In this document: piece by piece, positions 32,490 to 42,324 of the stretch
Layout of the letters: the number at the start of each line of letters is the position of its first letter
Position numbering within the stretch: the stretch's first letter is position 1
Source: an uncultured Clostridium sp.
Lineage (GTDB): Bacteria; Bacillota; Clostridia; Christensenellales; CAG-138
DNA length: 64,000 bases
Assembly: GCA_900542285.1 (NCBI GenBank)
Contig: UQNF01000002.1
Coordinates: forward strand, 1-64,000
Direction of reading: 5' to 3'
The notes under the pieces: generated by a model
Databases searched by the model: none
What the model was told of the DNA's origin: nothing
Seen by the model: only the letters and a program-made list of their open reading frames with translations
Translations under genes and position numbers: made by a program

Positions 32490-35269
32490 GACCATTGCGT
32501 TTGAAGATGTCAGCCTTTGGCCCATATGCAGGGTGCGAAGAGCTTGATATGGAAAGGCTTGGCGATAACGGTATCTATCTCATCTGCGGAGATACGGGCG
32601 CAGGCAAAACCACCATTTTTGATGCCATAACCTATGCGCTGTACGGAAAAGCCAGCGGCAGGATGCGTGAGCCGTCAACGATGCGTTCAAAATATGCCGA
32701 GCCGGAGACCCCAACCTTGGTTGAATTGGTTTTCTCATACGGCGGAAAGGAATACACCGTTCGCCGCAATCCCGAATATGAACGTCCCTCCAGAAACGGA
32801 GCGAAAATGGTTACGCAGAAAGCGGATGCCGAGCTGATTCGCCCGGATGGCAGTGTCATAACCGGAACGACCGCCGTCACGAAAGCGTCGAGGGAGATTT
32901 TGGGCGTCGATTATCAGCAGTTTTCGCAGATAGCCATGATAGCTCAAGGGGATTTCCGCGAGCTGCTGTTTGCCGATACGACCAAAAGGCAGGAGATATT
33001 CCGCAATATCTTTCAGACGGATTATTTCAAAAAGCTGCAGGACGAGCTGAAAGCCGATGCCAATTCGCTTAATCAAAGATTCGGCGAGGCGCAGCGAGTG
33101 CTGAAAGGCTTTGTTCAGAACATTGCCTGCCCGGATGACAGTCCGCATACGGATGCGGTGAAGCGTATAAAGGATTGCGCCGCGTCAATGTCACCGGCAT
33201 TTACAGCCGACGAAATAATTGAAACGGTCAATGATTTGATTAGAGCCGATGAAGAATCGGAGGAGCTTTTCAGGCAGCAAGCCGAACCCATTACGCTGGA
33301 GATTGAAGCGGTGGGAGCACAGCTCGGCATGGCGGAAGCGCGGGAGAAAGCGTTGGCGGATTTGGAAAAATCAAATGAGGAACTTAAAGCCAAGGAAGCT
33401 TTGCTCGAGAAGCTGACGACTGCCTTGAATGATGAAGAAGCCAAATCACCGCTGCTCGATGAACGAAGAAAGGAGCTTGCACGGCTCGAGGCTCAAATGC
33501 CGCAGTATGATGAGCTGGCTGAGATTGAAAAAGCCTTTGCTGCGATTGAAAAAACCATTGCGGATAACAATAGATCGTGCGAAGAGCTGACCAAAAAGGC
33601 GGAGGATATCAAAAGCCGAAGGGAGGAAAGAGAGCGGCAGCACAAGGAGCTTGAGGATGCCGGAGTTCAGAGGGAACGCATAAGCAACGAATTGAGCAAG
33701 GCGAAGGAAAGGCTGGATTCGCTGAAAAAGCTGGCTATTGAGCAGAGGGATTTTGAGGTCTATCGCTCCATACTGAAGGACAAACAGGACGATTACAGAA
33801 AGGCGGATGAGAGAGCCGCAGAGCTTCAGAATGAACATCTGCGTTTGAACAGGCTGTTTCTGAGCGCCCAAGCCGGAATACTTGCGCAGACCCTTGAGGA
33901 GGGCAAGCCCTGCCCCGTGTGCGGTTCGTACGACCATCCGTGCATTGCCGCACTGTCGAGCGATGTCCCGACGGAGGATTCCGTGGAAGAAGCGAGGATT
34001 AAAGCCGATAGGGCGCAGGCTTTGGCGAAGAAGGCGAGCGAAGATGCAGCGGAGGCCAAGAATAATGCGGACCGCAGGAAGGCGGTGCTGCTCGAACATG
34101 CCGAAACGCTTTTTGAGGGCTGTGACGAAGAACACATCGTTATTCTGCTGAAAAACGCCCGCAGCGATGCGGAAGCGAAGCTGATAGAGCTGGAAGAAGC
34201 ATTCAGGCGTGAAGAAAACCGGATTAAGGCAAGGGAGCAATTGGAAGCTCTTATCCGGGATGATGGTATTGAGCTTGAAAGAGCAGACAAGCAATTATCC
34301 GATTTGAACGCCGGCATTTCCGCCGACTCGGCCAAGCGGCAGGCCTATATGCAGCAGGAACAGTCGCTCCGTGAAAAGCTTGCATTTCCAAGCAGAGAGG
34401 CTGCCAAGGCGCGCAGGGATGAATTGAGCAGGCAGATCAGGCAGATGGAGAATGCGCTCAAATCGGCACAGGAGTCGCTCAATTCCTGCAAAAGGGAGCT
34501 TGCAGGCATTAGGGGACGCATTGAGCAGGCGCAGCAGCAGCTATCCGAAACAGAGGTTTTTGACAAGGAACAGCTAATAGAAACAAGCGATGAGCTTAAG
34601 GCGAAGCAGAGGCGATTGACAGAGCTTCAAAAGTCCGTCTTTGCACGGCTTGAAACCAACAGAAAGGTGCGAGATGACATAGTAAAGCAGCTGAGCGAGC
34701 TAACGGCTTTGGAGCATAGGACGGCTTGGATCGGCGCACTATCCAATACTGCCAACGGACAGGTCAGGGGCAAGGAGAAGATCACGCTCGAAACCTTCAT
34801 TCAGATGGCGTATTTTGACCGCATTATTGTCAGGGCCAACAGACGCTTGGACGTAATGACGGGCGGACAGTATTCGCTCCGGCGGCATAGCGATGCGGAT
34901 CAGTTTAGAAGCCAGAGCGGATTGGAGCTGGATGTCATAGACCATTATAACGGTACGATCAGAAGCGTTACATCGCTGTCCGGAGGCGAAACGTTCAAAG
35001 CGTCGCTCTCACTGGCGCTTGGCTTGGCAGACGAGGTGCAGTCGTCCGCCGGAGGTATCCAATTGGATACCATGTTCATCGACGAGGGCTTCGGAACGTT
35101 GGACGATGAATCACGCCGGCAGGCAATACAAACACTGTGCAGCTTGTCCGGAGGCAGTCGCCTTGTGGGAATAATCTCCCATGTTCCGGAACTGAAGGAG
35201 CGTATTGAAAGACAGATAATAGTACGCAAGGATAAATCCAATGGCAGCAGTACGGAGATTTGCATTTAG
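32486..35269 (+). CDS. sbcC: Exonuclease subunit SbcC (Rad50-type ATPase)
   Basis: A 927-residue SMC-like ATPase. Walker A is GDTGAGKTTIFDAI near residue 35. Two long coiled coils flank a zinc hook CPVC (KPCPVCGS, about residue 475). The ABC signature SLSGGETFKASLSLALGLADE is followed by Walker B LDTMFIDEGFGTLDD. It tethers and processes DNA ends with SbcD. The ATG at 32486 overlaps the sbcD stop by 4 bases and follows GGGAGG; an earlier in-frame ATG at 32471 lies inside sbcD. Confidence 0.95.
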   Translation: MRPLRLKMSAFGPYAGCEELDMERLGDNGIYLICGDTGAGKTTIFDAITYALYGKASGRMREPSTMRSKYAEPETPTLVELVFSYGGKEYTVRRNPEYERPSRNGAKMVTQKADAELIRPDGSVITGTTAVTKASREILGVDYQQFSQIAMIAQGDFRELLFADTTKRQEIFRNIFQTDYFKKLQDELKADANSLNQRFGEAQRVLKGFVQNIACPDDSPHTDAVKRIKDCAASMSPAFTADEIIETVNDLIRADEESEELFRQQAEPITLEIEAVGAQLGMAEAREKALADLEKSNEELKAKEALLEKLTTALNDEEAKSPLLDERRKELARLEAQMPQYDELAEIEKAFAAIEKTIADNNRSCEELTKKAEDIKSRREERERQHKELEDAGVQRERISNELSKAKERLDSLKKLAIEQRDFEVYRSILKDKQDDYRKADERAAELQNEHLRLNRLFLSAQAGILAQTLEEGKPCPVCGSYDHPCIAALSSDVPTEDSVEEARIKADRAQALAKKASEDAAEAKNNADRRKAVLLEHAETLFEGCDEEHIVILLKNARSDAEAKLIELEEAFRREENRIKAREQLEALIRDDGIELERADKQLSDLNAGISADSAKRQAYMQQEQSLREKLAFPSREAAKARRDELSRQIRQMENALKSAQESLNSCKRELAGIRGRIEQAQQQLSETEVFDKEQLIETSDELKAKQRRLTELQKSVFARLETNRKVRDDIVKQLSELTALEHRTAWIGALSNTANGQVRGKEKITLETFIQMAYFDRIIVRANRRLDVMTGGQYSLRRHSDADQFRSQSGLELDVIDHYNGTIRSVTSLSGGETFKASLSLALGLADEVQSSAGGIQLDTMFIDEGFGTLDDESRRQAIQTLCSLSGGSRLVGIISHVPELKERIERQIIVRKDKSNGSSTEICI

Positions 35270-35415
35270 GCCCGAACCCGATTCTCCTTCACCGCTTCGA
35301 TTTTCTCCGGTATCGTTTGTTTCGGCTGAGCCAACACTGCCGTTGACGGCCGGGCTTTCACATGGTATAATGAACTAAATGTCAAAGCCAAAACCAAGGA
35401 GAATTATTATTATAC

Positions 35416-35646
35416 ACCGCAATACTTCAACGGTGTACCGCAATACTTCACCGGGTTGATGAAGCAGCTGAGCCGGCAGGGTGTGCCTGCAAAAGATGAT
35501 CGGGAGCTCATGGCAGACCGGTTTTGTCTGTCCGTTTCCGTAAGGATAATGGGTTGATGAAGCAGCTGAGCCGGCAGGGTGTGCCTGTAGAAGATGATCG
35601 GGAGCTCATGGCAGACCGGTTTTGTCTGCCGTTTCCGTAAGGATAA
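35416..35646 (+). repeat. Direct repeats (96-97 bp pair plus a short pair) in a gene-free stretch
   Basis: The stretch 35270-35820 has no intact gene. Two direct copies lie at 35453-35549 and 35551-35646 and differ at only a few bases and one 1-base indel. Before them, ACCGCAATACTTCA occurs twice at about 35416-35450. Each long copy has a short frame (LMKQLSRQGVP, then DDRELMADRFCL), which looks like duplicated debris of a lost gene. A further open scrap near 35720-35785 ends in LLYFKSRLDGI. Confidence 0.8.
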
Positions 35647-35820
35647 ATCGCTGTGACCGGGAACCGGATCGTGACCGGGAAGTCTTGGAAACAGTATTGT
35701 GGGGGGAGTGGGCATTGCAGGTTCGGAATAACGAAGAAGTGAAGAGCAGACTGCTGTATTTCAAAAGCCGGTTGGACGGCATTTGATGTATAAATAGGGA
35801 TTTGAGGAGAGGATAAGCGT

Positions 35821-36396
35821 ATGATGAATCAGAAGATCACGATTCGCCCGGAGGAACATAAGGATTATAAGAGCATTGTTTCTCTAATACTGCGTTCGTT
35901 TCAGGAAGGCACGGACTATTCCGACGGAACCGATATTATTGCATTAGTTGAGGAAATCAGAGATTCAAAATATTATATTCCGGAATTGTCCTTTGTGGCT
36001 GAACTGGATAACAAAGTGGTGGGGCACTTTTTATTTTCAAAATTTCCGTTGTCTCCCACAAGAGATGGCGGACATGGCGACGGGAGCGATTCCGAAATCG
36101 TTATGCTGGCGCCCGTATCTGTTCATGCGGATTATTTTCGCCAAGGAATCGGAACCGCTATGTTGATGATGGGAATTGAGAAAGTGAGAGAATTGGGCTA
36201 TAAAGGAATAACCGTTGAAGGAAATTATAAATTTTATAACCAAGTCGGATTTCGCACATCATCAGATTACAATATCTTTCCAACCGGTGGTTACCCAATG
36301 AAAGAACCGCGGTGCATGATGTGTCAGGAAACATATGACGGATCATTGGACGGCATACATGGCTATATCGTTTATGACATGTACTTCAATGCATAA
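35821..36396 (+). CDS. GNAT-family N-acetyltransferase
   Basis: A 191-residue GNAT. The N-terminal IRPEEHKDYKSIVSLI region, the acetyl-CoA loop at RQGIGTAMLMMGI (the R/Q-x-x-G-x-G/A signature) and the following GYKGITVEGNYKFYNQVGF are in family order. The small substrate is unknown. GGAGAGGA precedes two tandem ATGs. GC is lower than in the core genes and it follows gene debris, so it may be acquired. A terminator lies about 75 bp downstream. Confidence 0.87.
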   Translation: MMNQKITIRPEEHKDYKSIVSLILRSFQEGTDYSDGTDIIALVEEIRDSKYYIPELSFVAELDNKVVGHFLFSKFPLSPTRDGGHGDGSDSEIVMLAPVSVHADYFRQGIGTAMLMMGIEKVRELGYKGITVEGNYKFYNQVGFRTSSDYNIFPTGGYPMKEPRCMMCQETYDGSLDGIHGYIVYDMYFNA

Positions 36397-36471
36397 AAAT
36401 GAAGTCATTTCTACGCTAAGCAACCGATACAGTCCGATTTACGGAAACTGATAAAAGCCCTTTTGCAGAGC

Positions 36472-36509
36472 GTGCAGCTGTGTCCTTCCGGGTATGGCTG
36501 CACTTTTTT
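36472..36509 (+). terminator. Terminator after the acetyltransferase gene
   Basis: GTGCAGC and GCTGCAC form a 7-bp stem with an 18-base loop, followed by six T. The rest of 36397-36733 holds only a promoter. Confidence 0.65.
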
Positions 36510-36635
36510 GAACCGCATACATACCGAACGATGACAAGCGCAGAATCCATAAACCGGACGCATATGCATACGGAAAATGTCAATATGCAGCCTTTTTATG
36601 CTGCAGGTTCTTTTCTCTTTTCCGCCAGACGGAGC

Positions 36636-36664
36636 GTGACAGAATGCGCGGAGCGTGGTATAAT
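36636..36664 (+). promoter_or_regulatory. Promoter of the DUF523 gene
   Basis: GTGACA at 36636-36641 and a perfect TATAAT at 36659-36664 are 17 bp apart, 70 bp before the start codon. Confidence 0.65.
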
Positions 36665-36733
36665 GAACCGATTTTACCGAAATAGGTCAAAATTAACAAA
36701 AAATCCACATTTTATACGGGAGTTTATGATAAA

Positions 36734-37201
36734 ATGATTGCAGTATCGGCATGCCTGCTCGGAATATGCTGCCGCTATGACGGCGGCTGCGCAGTCAACC
36801 ATGAACTGAAGGAGCTGTATGCCAAGGGGCTTGCCGTCCCGGTATGCCCCGAATGCGAGGGAGGACTTCCTACCCCCAGAACTCCGGCGGAGATCGTCGG
36901 GGGAAGCGGAGAGGACGTGCTTGACGGAAACGCCTCGGTCGTAACAAGGGACGGCCGCGATGTGACGGCGGAATATGTGCTTGGTGCGGAAAGGATACTG
37001 GCAAAGCTTGGCGAACTCGGCATAGACCGCTGCGTGCTCAAAAGCCGCAGTCCGTCCTGCGGAGCAGGGACCATCTATGACGGAAGCTTTTCGGGGAAAA
37101 CCGTCCCCGGCAATGGCGTTGCCGCCGCGCTGTTTAAGCGAAGCGGAATAAGGGTCGAATGTGCCGACGCCTCTCGGGATGTCAATACCACCGGAGTCTG
37201 A
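36734..37201 (+). CDS. DUF523 protein (TudS-type thiouracil desulfidase family)
   Basis: A 155-residue DUF523 protein. The three conserved cysteines appear in SACLLGICCRYDG, CPECEGGLPTPR and LKSRSPSCGAG. In characterised members (TudS) they hold a [4Fe-4S] cluster that removes sulphur from 2-thiouracil. Length is normal for the stand-alone form. The Shine-Dalgarno is weak (GGGAG about 12 bases upstream). It precedes a two-component system but a terminator-like hairpin lies between. Confidence 0.85.
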   Translation: MIAVSACLLGICCRYDGGCAVNHELKELYAKGLAVPVCPECEGGLPTPRTPAEIVGGSGEDVLDGNASVVTRDGRDVTAEYVLGAERILAKLGELGIDRCVLKSRSPSCGAGTIYDGSFSGKTVPGNGVAAALFKRSGIRVECADASRDVNTTGV

Positions 37202-37210
37202 GCGGTTCCT

Positions 37211-37316
37211 AAAGCCGCCGCAAAAGGCGTAGCAGTTCGGGAGAAAGCAACACCACCGTTTTCCGGGCGGTGTATCGAAAGCCGCCGCAAAAGCTTATCT
37301 GTTCGGGAGAAAGCAA
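37211..37316 (+). repeat. Duplicated leader flanking a hairpin before the response regulator
   Basis: An imperfect 40-bp direct repeat (37211-37250 and 37278-37316) shares AAAGCCGCCGCAAAAG and TTCGGGAGAAAGCAA blocks. The second copy supplies the ribosome-binding site of the response regulator. A GC-rich hairpin (CACCACCG/CGGGCGGTG, 37251-37272) lies between the copies. Confidence 0.65.
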
Positions 37317-38011
37317 TGGATAATGAACGAATACTGGTTATAGACGACGATGAAAACATAGTCAGGATACTGACCCTATATCTTAGGAGCAAGGGCTACG
37401 ACGTCGTGAGCTGCAAGAGCGGCAGCCGCGCACTGTCGGTATTCACGGATACCAAGCCGGATCTGGTGCTTTTGGATGTGATGCTGCCCGGCATGGACGG
37501 CAGGGAAATACTTTCTAAGATCCGGAAGCTCAGCCGTACACCTGTAATAATGCTGACCGCCAAGGGCGAGACCGATGACCGCATCCATGCGCTGGACGGC
37601 GGAGCGGACGATTACATAGTCAAGCCCTTCGATTCCAAGGAGCTGTTCGCACGCATTCGCGCCGTGCTGCGCCGCTCATCCTCCTCCGGTAACAAGACCG
37701 GGAGCAGGCGTGTGGAATTTGCAAACATCTCGGTGGATTTTGATAATTATACCGTTATGAAGAACGGCGAGAAGGTCCGAATGTCGCCCAAGGAGATAGA
37801 ACTTTTGTACTATCTTGCTTCGAACCTCGGCAGGGCGATAACGAGGAGCGAGCTTCTGCGCGCTGTCTGGGGCGAGGACTATTTCGGCGACGGAAGGACG
37901 CTTGACGTTCACATAAAGCGCATTCGCTCCCATCTCGGAACCGATAACCCATGGAAGATCACGACTATCTGCTCTGTCGGCTATAAGCTGGAGCTGACGG
38001 ACAACGAGTGA
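37316..38011 (+). CDS. OmpR/PhoB-family response regulator
   Basis: A 231-residue response regulator. The receiver domain has the acidic pocket IDDDEN, the phosphoacceptor aspartate in LVLLDVMLPGMDG and the lysine in YIVKPFD. The C-terminal winged helix shows LLYYLASNLGRAITR and the terminal GYKLE signature. It is paired with the histidine kinase that starts 22 bp later, and an HtrA protease follows. This arrangement suggests a cell-envelope stress response. Confidence 0.95.
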   Translation: MDNERILVIDDDENIVRILTLYLRSKGYDVVSCKSGSRALSVFTDTKPDLVLLDVMLPGMDGREILSKIRKLSRTPVIMLTAKGETDDRIHALDGGADDYIVKPFDSKELFARIRAVLRRSSSSGNKTGSRRVEFANISVDFDNYTVMKNGEKVRMSPKEIELLYYLASNLGRAITRSELLRAVWGEDYFGDGRTLDVHIKRIRSHLGTDNPWKITTICSVGYKLELTDNE

Positions 38012-38033
38012 CGGAAAACAATGACGCCGAGCG

Positions 38034-39482
38034 ATGTTTAGGACTCTCTTTTCAAAACTGCTGGTGACGTTCATTTCGTTGGCGCTGGTGATGCTGCTCA
38101 CATGCGGCGCGGCAGCGGCACTGATATTTCGTTCGCACTATTTGTGGGAAACGCGGAACGAGCTGAAGGGCGAGCTGAACGCCATCCACCGCATAGTCGA
38201 AGGGGAGTACCTCGACAGCAGGCAGTATGCCGTCGCAATGGAAAAGCTTTATGCGATATCACGGCAGTACGGAGCATCCATACACATCATTTTTCAGCGC
38301 AACCACCCTATGAACGCGCATGTGGTGGATGCGGAATATGCGGATCGCTGGCAGGGCGACGACATCGCCCTCTATGATAAGCTTACGGAGAGGGCGTTGG
38401 CTTCGGAGAATACCTTCGACTACGAATACGACCTGCTTGAAAAAGCCACCGGGCTAAGGACGCTCACCATGACAAGGCTCATCATGACGCAGGACGGCGC
38501 AAGGCTCGGAGTCATCGTGATGAGCTATGACATGAGCTCCGTTTACAGCACGCTTGGCAAGCTCTATGTGGACATTTTCATTTTTGCGTGTATTGCGCTA
38601 TTGATTGCGATACCGATAGCATTTATAATAAGTCAGAGGATAACCCGCCCGATAGCGGGCATCAACAGGGCTGTTACCGCATTTTCAAGGGGCAGCTATG
38701 ATACCAGAGCCGAGGTAGAGGGCCGTGACGAGGTCGCTGCGCTTGCCGTCAGCTTCAACCGCATGGCGGACGAGATATCGGAGGCGGAGACACAGCGGCG
38801 CAACTTTGTCGCCAACGTTTCACACGAGCTGCGCTCCCCCCTTACGAGTATGCACGGCTTCCTTGAGGCTATGTCGGACGGCACGATACCTATCGAGGAG
38901 CACGACAGATACCTGCCCGTGCTGCTGGACGAAACGGAGCGCATGACGAGGCTTGTGAATAATCTGCTGGATCTGTCGAGGATAGAATCCGGACACGGGG
39001 CGCTTACGCTCACCGAATTCGATATCAACGAGCTCATCACCGGCACGCTTCTCACCTTTGAAACGAGGATAAATGAGAAGGATCCGGAGATAGACGTGCG
39101 CCTTGACGGCAGGAACATGGTGCTTGCCGACCCGAACCGCATAGCGCAGGTCGTCAACAACCTGCTCGACAATGCGATAAGATACCTGCCCGACGAGGGC
39201 GGAAGGCTCACGCTGTCCTCCGAAACGAACTCTCAGTTCGTCACCGTTTCGATCGGAAACAACGGCGAGCCGATTGCGCCGGAGGATATGCCGCATATTT
39301 TTGAACGGTTCTACAAGGCCGAAAAGGCGAGGACGCGCACAAAGACGGGCGGCACCGGGCTTGGGCTGGCGATAGCAAAGCTCATAATCAACGAACACGG
39401 CGGCGAGCTTACCGCAGTGAGCGATGAAAAGCAAACGGTATTCAGCTTCAGCGTAAAAAGGGCTCCCAACAGGCGGAGCTGA
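38034..39482 (+). CDS. Membrane sensor histidine kinase
   Basis: A 482-residue HAMP-type kinase. Two membrane helices (about residues 8-32 and 178-203) flank an extracellular sensor of about 145 residues. HAMP follows (RITRPIAGINRAV), then HisKA with the phospho-His in NVSHELRSPLTSM, and HATPase with LLDNAIRYLPDEG and GGTGLGLAIAK. It phosphorylates the preceding regulator. No strong Shine-Dalgarno is seen before the ATG, so translation may be coupled to the upstream gene. Confidence 0.93.
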   Translation: MFRTLFSKLLVTFISLALVMLLTCGAAAALIFRSHYLWETRNELKGELNAIHRIVEGEYLDSRQYAVAMEKLYAISRQYGASIHIIFQRNHPMNAHVVDAEYADRWQGDDIALYDKLTERALASENTFDYEYDLLEKATGLRTLTMTRLIMTQDGARLGVIVMSYDMSSVYSTLGKLYVDIFIFACIALLIAIPIAFIISQRITRPIAGINRAVTAFSRGSYDTRAEVEGRDEVAALAVSFNRMADEISEAETQRRNFVANVSHELRSPLTSMHGFLEAMSDGTIPIEEHDRYLPVLLDETERMTRLVNNLLDLSRIESGHGALTLTEFDINELITGTLLTFETRINEKDPEIDVRLDGRNMVLADPNRIAQVVNNLLDNAIRYLPDEGGRLTLSSETNSQFVTVSIGNNGEPIAPEDMPHIFERFYKAEKARTRTKTGGTGLGLAIAKLIINEHGGELTAVSDEKQTVFSFSVKRAPNRRS

Positions 39483-39551
39483 GAATCAGCGACAGGGATC
39501 CGGAGAGTTATCATCGGCTGTTCGGCCGTTTATAAATAACAAGGAGTAATC

Positions 39552-40907
39552 ATGAAAAAAACCGGGAAAAACGGAAAAGCCGCGGCATTCGATGCCGAAA
39601 GCTGGGCGGAATGCAGGCGCCGCATAGAGGAAGAATACACCCCTGGCAGGCAGATCTCCACCACCACGCACACCTGTGAGGACGGCGTGCTCAAAAGCGA
39701 GACCATCATCGTGCATAAGCACAGGTCCAATGGCGGAACCATCGTGCTGACCGCAGTCGTATTCCTGCTTATCGGCGCATTGATCGCCTCCGGCGTGGTA
39801 TTTGCCGGGCTGCTCTCACGAGGAACGCTGCTCTTGGGCGAACATTCGTCATCACTCACGCCCTCTCCGCAGCCGGGAAGCCCGAATAACGGCTCCTCCG
39901 TGTCGCTTATCGCCGATGGCAGGTTAACGGAGATTTATGACCGTTCGGTGACCGGAGTCGTGCTCGTCAAAAACTATGACAGCGAAAAGATCACCTCCTC
40001 ACACCTTACCGGCATCGGAGCAGGCTTTTTCTACACCGACGACGGCTTCATACTCACCAACGAGCATGTTGTAAGGGATGCGGTGACCATCATCGTGGAG
40101 CTGTATGACGGGACTACCTATGAGGCGGAGCTTATAGGTAGGGACTCAATGACGGATATTGCGGTTCTCCGCATCGAGGGCAGCGGCTTCAACGCCCTTC
40201 CCATCGGGGATTCGGCAGGCGTAAAGGTCGGCCAGTTCGTCATGACGATAGGCCATCCCACAGGGCAGGAGCTCGATTTCACCGCAACCTTCGGCATCGT
40301 AGGCTCAGTTGACCGCAATGTCAACGTGAACGGCATCGTCAACAGCTACATCCAGATAGACGCAGCCATCAATCCCGGCAACAGCGGAGGCCCTCTGTTC
40401 GACATGAACGGATATGTTATCGGCATCAACTCCGCAAAGACCGTCGCCGCAGGTTATGATGACGACGGAAAGCCCATTTCCGCAGACGGCCTCGGCTTCG
40501 CACTCCCGATGAACAGGGTAATGGAGGTCGCGAACGGCATCGTCAAAAACGGCACGAGCGGCCAGCCCGGCATCGGACTCAGCGTCATAACCATCGAACC
40601 TGAACGCGCGGAGCAGTACGGCATTCCGCAGGGCGTTCTCGTCTACAAGGTGGTCAGGGACGGCCCCTGCCACAAGGCCGGGCTTTACGCCGATGACATC
40701 ATCACAAAGGTCGACGGAACGGCGATAACCACCTCCGACGAATTCGTTGCTATTGTTCGCGCCCACAGCATCGGCGACAGCCTGGAGATTGAGTTCTTCC
40801 GTGACGGCGAGATAAAGACCTGCACAGTGGTTATCGGGGACTTTACCGAGATCGGCGACGAGGTGCTTGACGGCGTGTACGGCGGCGCAAAATACGGATT
40901 TAACTGA
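39552..40907 (+). CDS. HtrA/DegP-type membrane-anchored serine protease
   Basis: A 451-residue HtrA. A cytoplasmic head of about 55 residues, one membrane helix (about residues 58-82) and a Ser/Pro linker precede the trypsin-like domain. The triad is His in TNEHVV, Asp in MTDIAVLRI and Ser in NPGNSGGPLF. One C-terminal PDZ domain follows (GLYADDIITKVDG). It degrades or refolds misfolded exported proteins. AAGGAG precedes the ATG. It follows the two-component genes by 70 bp and is likely under their control. Confidence 0.93.
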   Translation: MKKTGKNGKAAAFDAESWAECRRRIEEEYTPGRQISTTTHTCEDGVLKSETIIVHKHRSNGGTIVLTAVVFLLIGALIASGVVFAGLLSRGTLLLGEHSSSLTPSPQPGSPNNGSSVSLIADGRLTEIYDRSVTGVVLVKNYDSEKITSSHLTGIGAGFFYTDDGFILTNEHVVRDAVTIIVELYDGTTYEAELIGRDSMTDIAVLRIEGSGFNALPIGDSAGVKVGQFVMTIGHPTGQELDFTATFGIVGSVDRNVNVNGIVNSYIQIDAAINPGNSGGPLFDMNGYVIGINSAKTVAAGYDDDGKPISADGLGFALPMNRVMEVANGIVKNGTSGQPGIGLSVITIEPERAEQYGIPQGVLVYKVVRDGPCHKAGLYADDIITKVDGTAITTSDEFVAIVRAHSIGDSLEIEFFRDGEIKTCTVVIGDFTEIGDEVLDGVYGGAKYGFN

Positions 40908-40991
40908 CGCAGCCCTTATGCCGAAAGCAGCATTTTGATTTCTCATATTTGAACGCAATACGCCGGATTTGTATTTTCCGGAAAGTTTTGT

Positions 40992-41025
40992 CTCCGTATG
41001 CCTTTACATGCGGAGGCATTTTTTT
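40992..41025 (+). terminator. Terminator after the HtrA gene
   Basis: CTCCGTATG pairs with CATGCGGAG (one G-T pair) and is followed by GCATTTTTTT. Confidence 0.85.
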
Positions 41026-41271
41026 CGCTGCATGGCAGACAATCGGTTTTCAAGGCGAAGTGAAGTCATGCTTCGTCGGAAACCATAAAGAAGCTGAAAT
41101 ACCGTAAAGGTGCAAACATATCCGTGCTTGATATCGGGCTTTATGTCGTACTTTTGGGCAGGATACGGCCCCCTCCGGGTCTTTCATTCTCCGTCAAAAT
41201 TAAATACAAAAAATTATATTGTTATCGGCCCGTTTTTCCTTGCAATAGATGAATTATACACTTAATTGCTG

Positions 41272-41300
41272 TTGACTTTTTATTTCTATGCTATTATAAT
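41272..41300 (+). promoter_or_regulatory. Promoter of the nfn genes with a long leader
   Basis: TTGACT at 41272-41277 and TATAAT at 41295-41300 are 17 bp apart. About 165 bases of untranslated leader precede the first start codon. I found no Rex-type palindrome or known riboswitch in it. Confidence 0.75.
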
Positions 41301-41468
41301 GAATCCGAACGGCAATTAAGGGATTTTTTGCTGTGTTTCTGCATGAAACGAATGTTTTTTGCCGAAGCGCGCGGAGGTTTCCTAAATTGAACGGGTCTAT
41401 CCGCAAATCATGATCCTGCCGTACGGCATGGTCTAAGCGATTTTTTTGAAAGGAATTGCAAAACAAAA

Positions 41469-42323
41469 ATGTACAAAATCGTAGCAAAGAAAGAACTCAA
41501 CCCCACCGTAACGATGATGGACATTGAAGCTCCCCTCGTTGCGGCAAAGGCCGAGCCCGGTCAGTTCATCATCCTGCGCGTTGATGCTGACGGCGAGCGT
41601 ATCCCCCTTACCATCGCTCACTATGACCGCGAGGCAGGCACCGTAAGGATCATTTTCCAGGTTGTCGGCGCAACTACCGAAAAGCTCAACCACAAGCAGG
41701 TCGGCGAGTACATTCAGGACTTCGTCGGTCCCCTCGGCGTTGCCACCCATCTTGAGGGTCTCAAGAACGTCTGCATCGTCGGCGGCGGCGTCGGCTGCGC
41801 TATCGCTCTTCCCATCGCACAGAAGCTGCATGAGATGGGCTGCAAGGTGACCAGCGTTATCGGATTCCGCACCAAGGATCTGCTCATCCTCGAGGACGAG
41901 TTCAAAGCCTGCTCCGACAAGCTCTATGTCATGACCGACGACGGCTCCTACGGCAGGCACGGCAATGTCTGCGTTCCCCTCAACGAGATGTTCGCAGAGG
42001 GACAGACCTTTGACGAAGTTATCACCATCGGTCCGTTGATCATGATGAAGTTCGTCGTTGCCGCAACCAAGCCCACCGGGATCCCCTGCACCGTTTCCAT
42101 GAACCCCATCATGATCGACGGTACCGGAATGTGCGGCGGCTGCCGTCTTACCCTCAACAGGGACGGCGAAAGGATCACCAAGTTCGCCTGCGTTGACGGC
42201 CCCGATTTCAACGGCTACGAAGTTGACTTTGACGAAGCAATGTCCAGAGGCACCATGTACTTCGGTTTCGAGCGTCACGCTCACGAGGAAGCATGCAACC
42301 TGTTCAAGAAGGAGGTAAAGTAA
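41469..42323 (+). CDS. nfnA: NADH-dependent ferredoxin:NADP+ oxidoreductase subunit NfnA
   Basis: A 284-residue FAD/NAD-binding subunit of the dihydroorotate dehydrogenase electron-transfer type. The FAD region includes IPLTIAHYD. The nucleotide fold has VCIVGGGVGCAIALPIA, and the [2Fe-2S] cysteines are in GMCGGCRLT and FACVDGP. With NfnB it couples NADH and reduced ferredoxin to NADPH formation by flavin-based bifurcation. AAAGGA precedes the ATG, and nfnB starts 1 bp after its stop. C-ending codons dominate, suggesting high expression. Confidence 0.9.
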   Translation: MYKIVAKKELNPTVTMMDIEAPLVAAKAEPGQFIILRVDADGERIPLTIAHYDREAGTVRIIFQVVGATTEKLNHKQVGEYIQDFVGPLGVATHLEGLKNVCIVGGGVGCAIALPIAQKLHEMGCKVTSVIGFRTKDLLILEDEFKACSDKLYVMTDDGSYGRHGNVCVPLNEMFAEGQTFDEVITIGPLIMMKFVVAATKPTGIPCTVSMNPIMIDGTGMCGGCRLTLNRDGERITKFACVDGPDFNGYEVDFDEAMSRGTMYFGFERHAHEEACNLFKKEVK

Positions 42324-42324
42324 T

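Noticed and set aside
36480..36737. An 85-codon frame before the DUF523 gene
   Set aside because: It begins inside a terminator hairpin, crosses the DUF523 promoter and has no Shine-Dalgarno.
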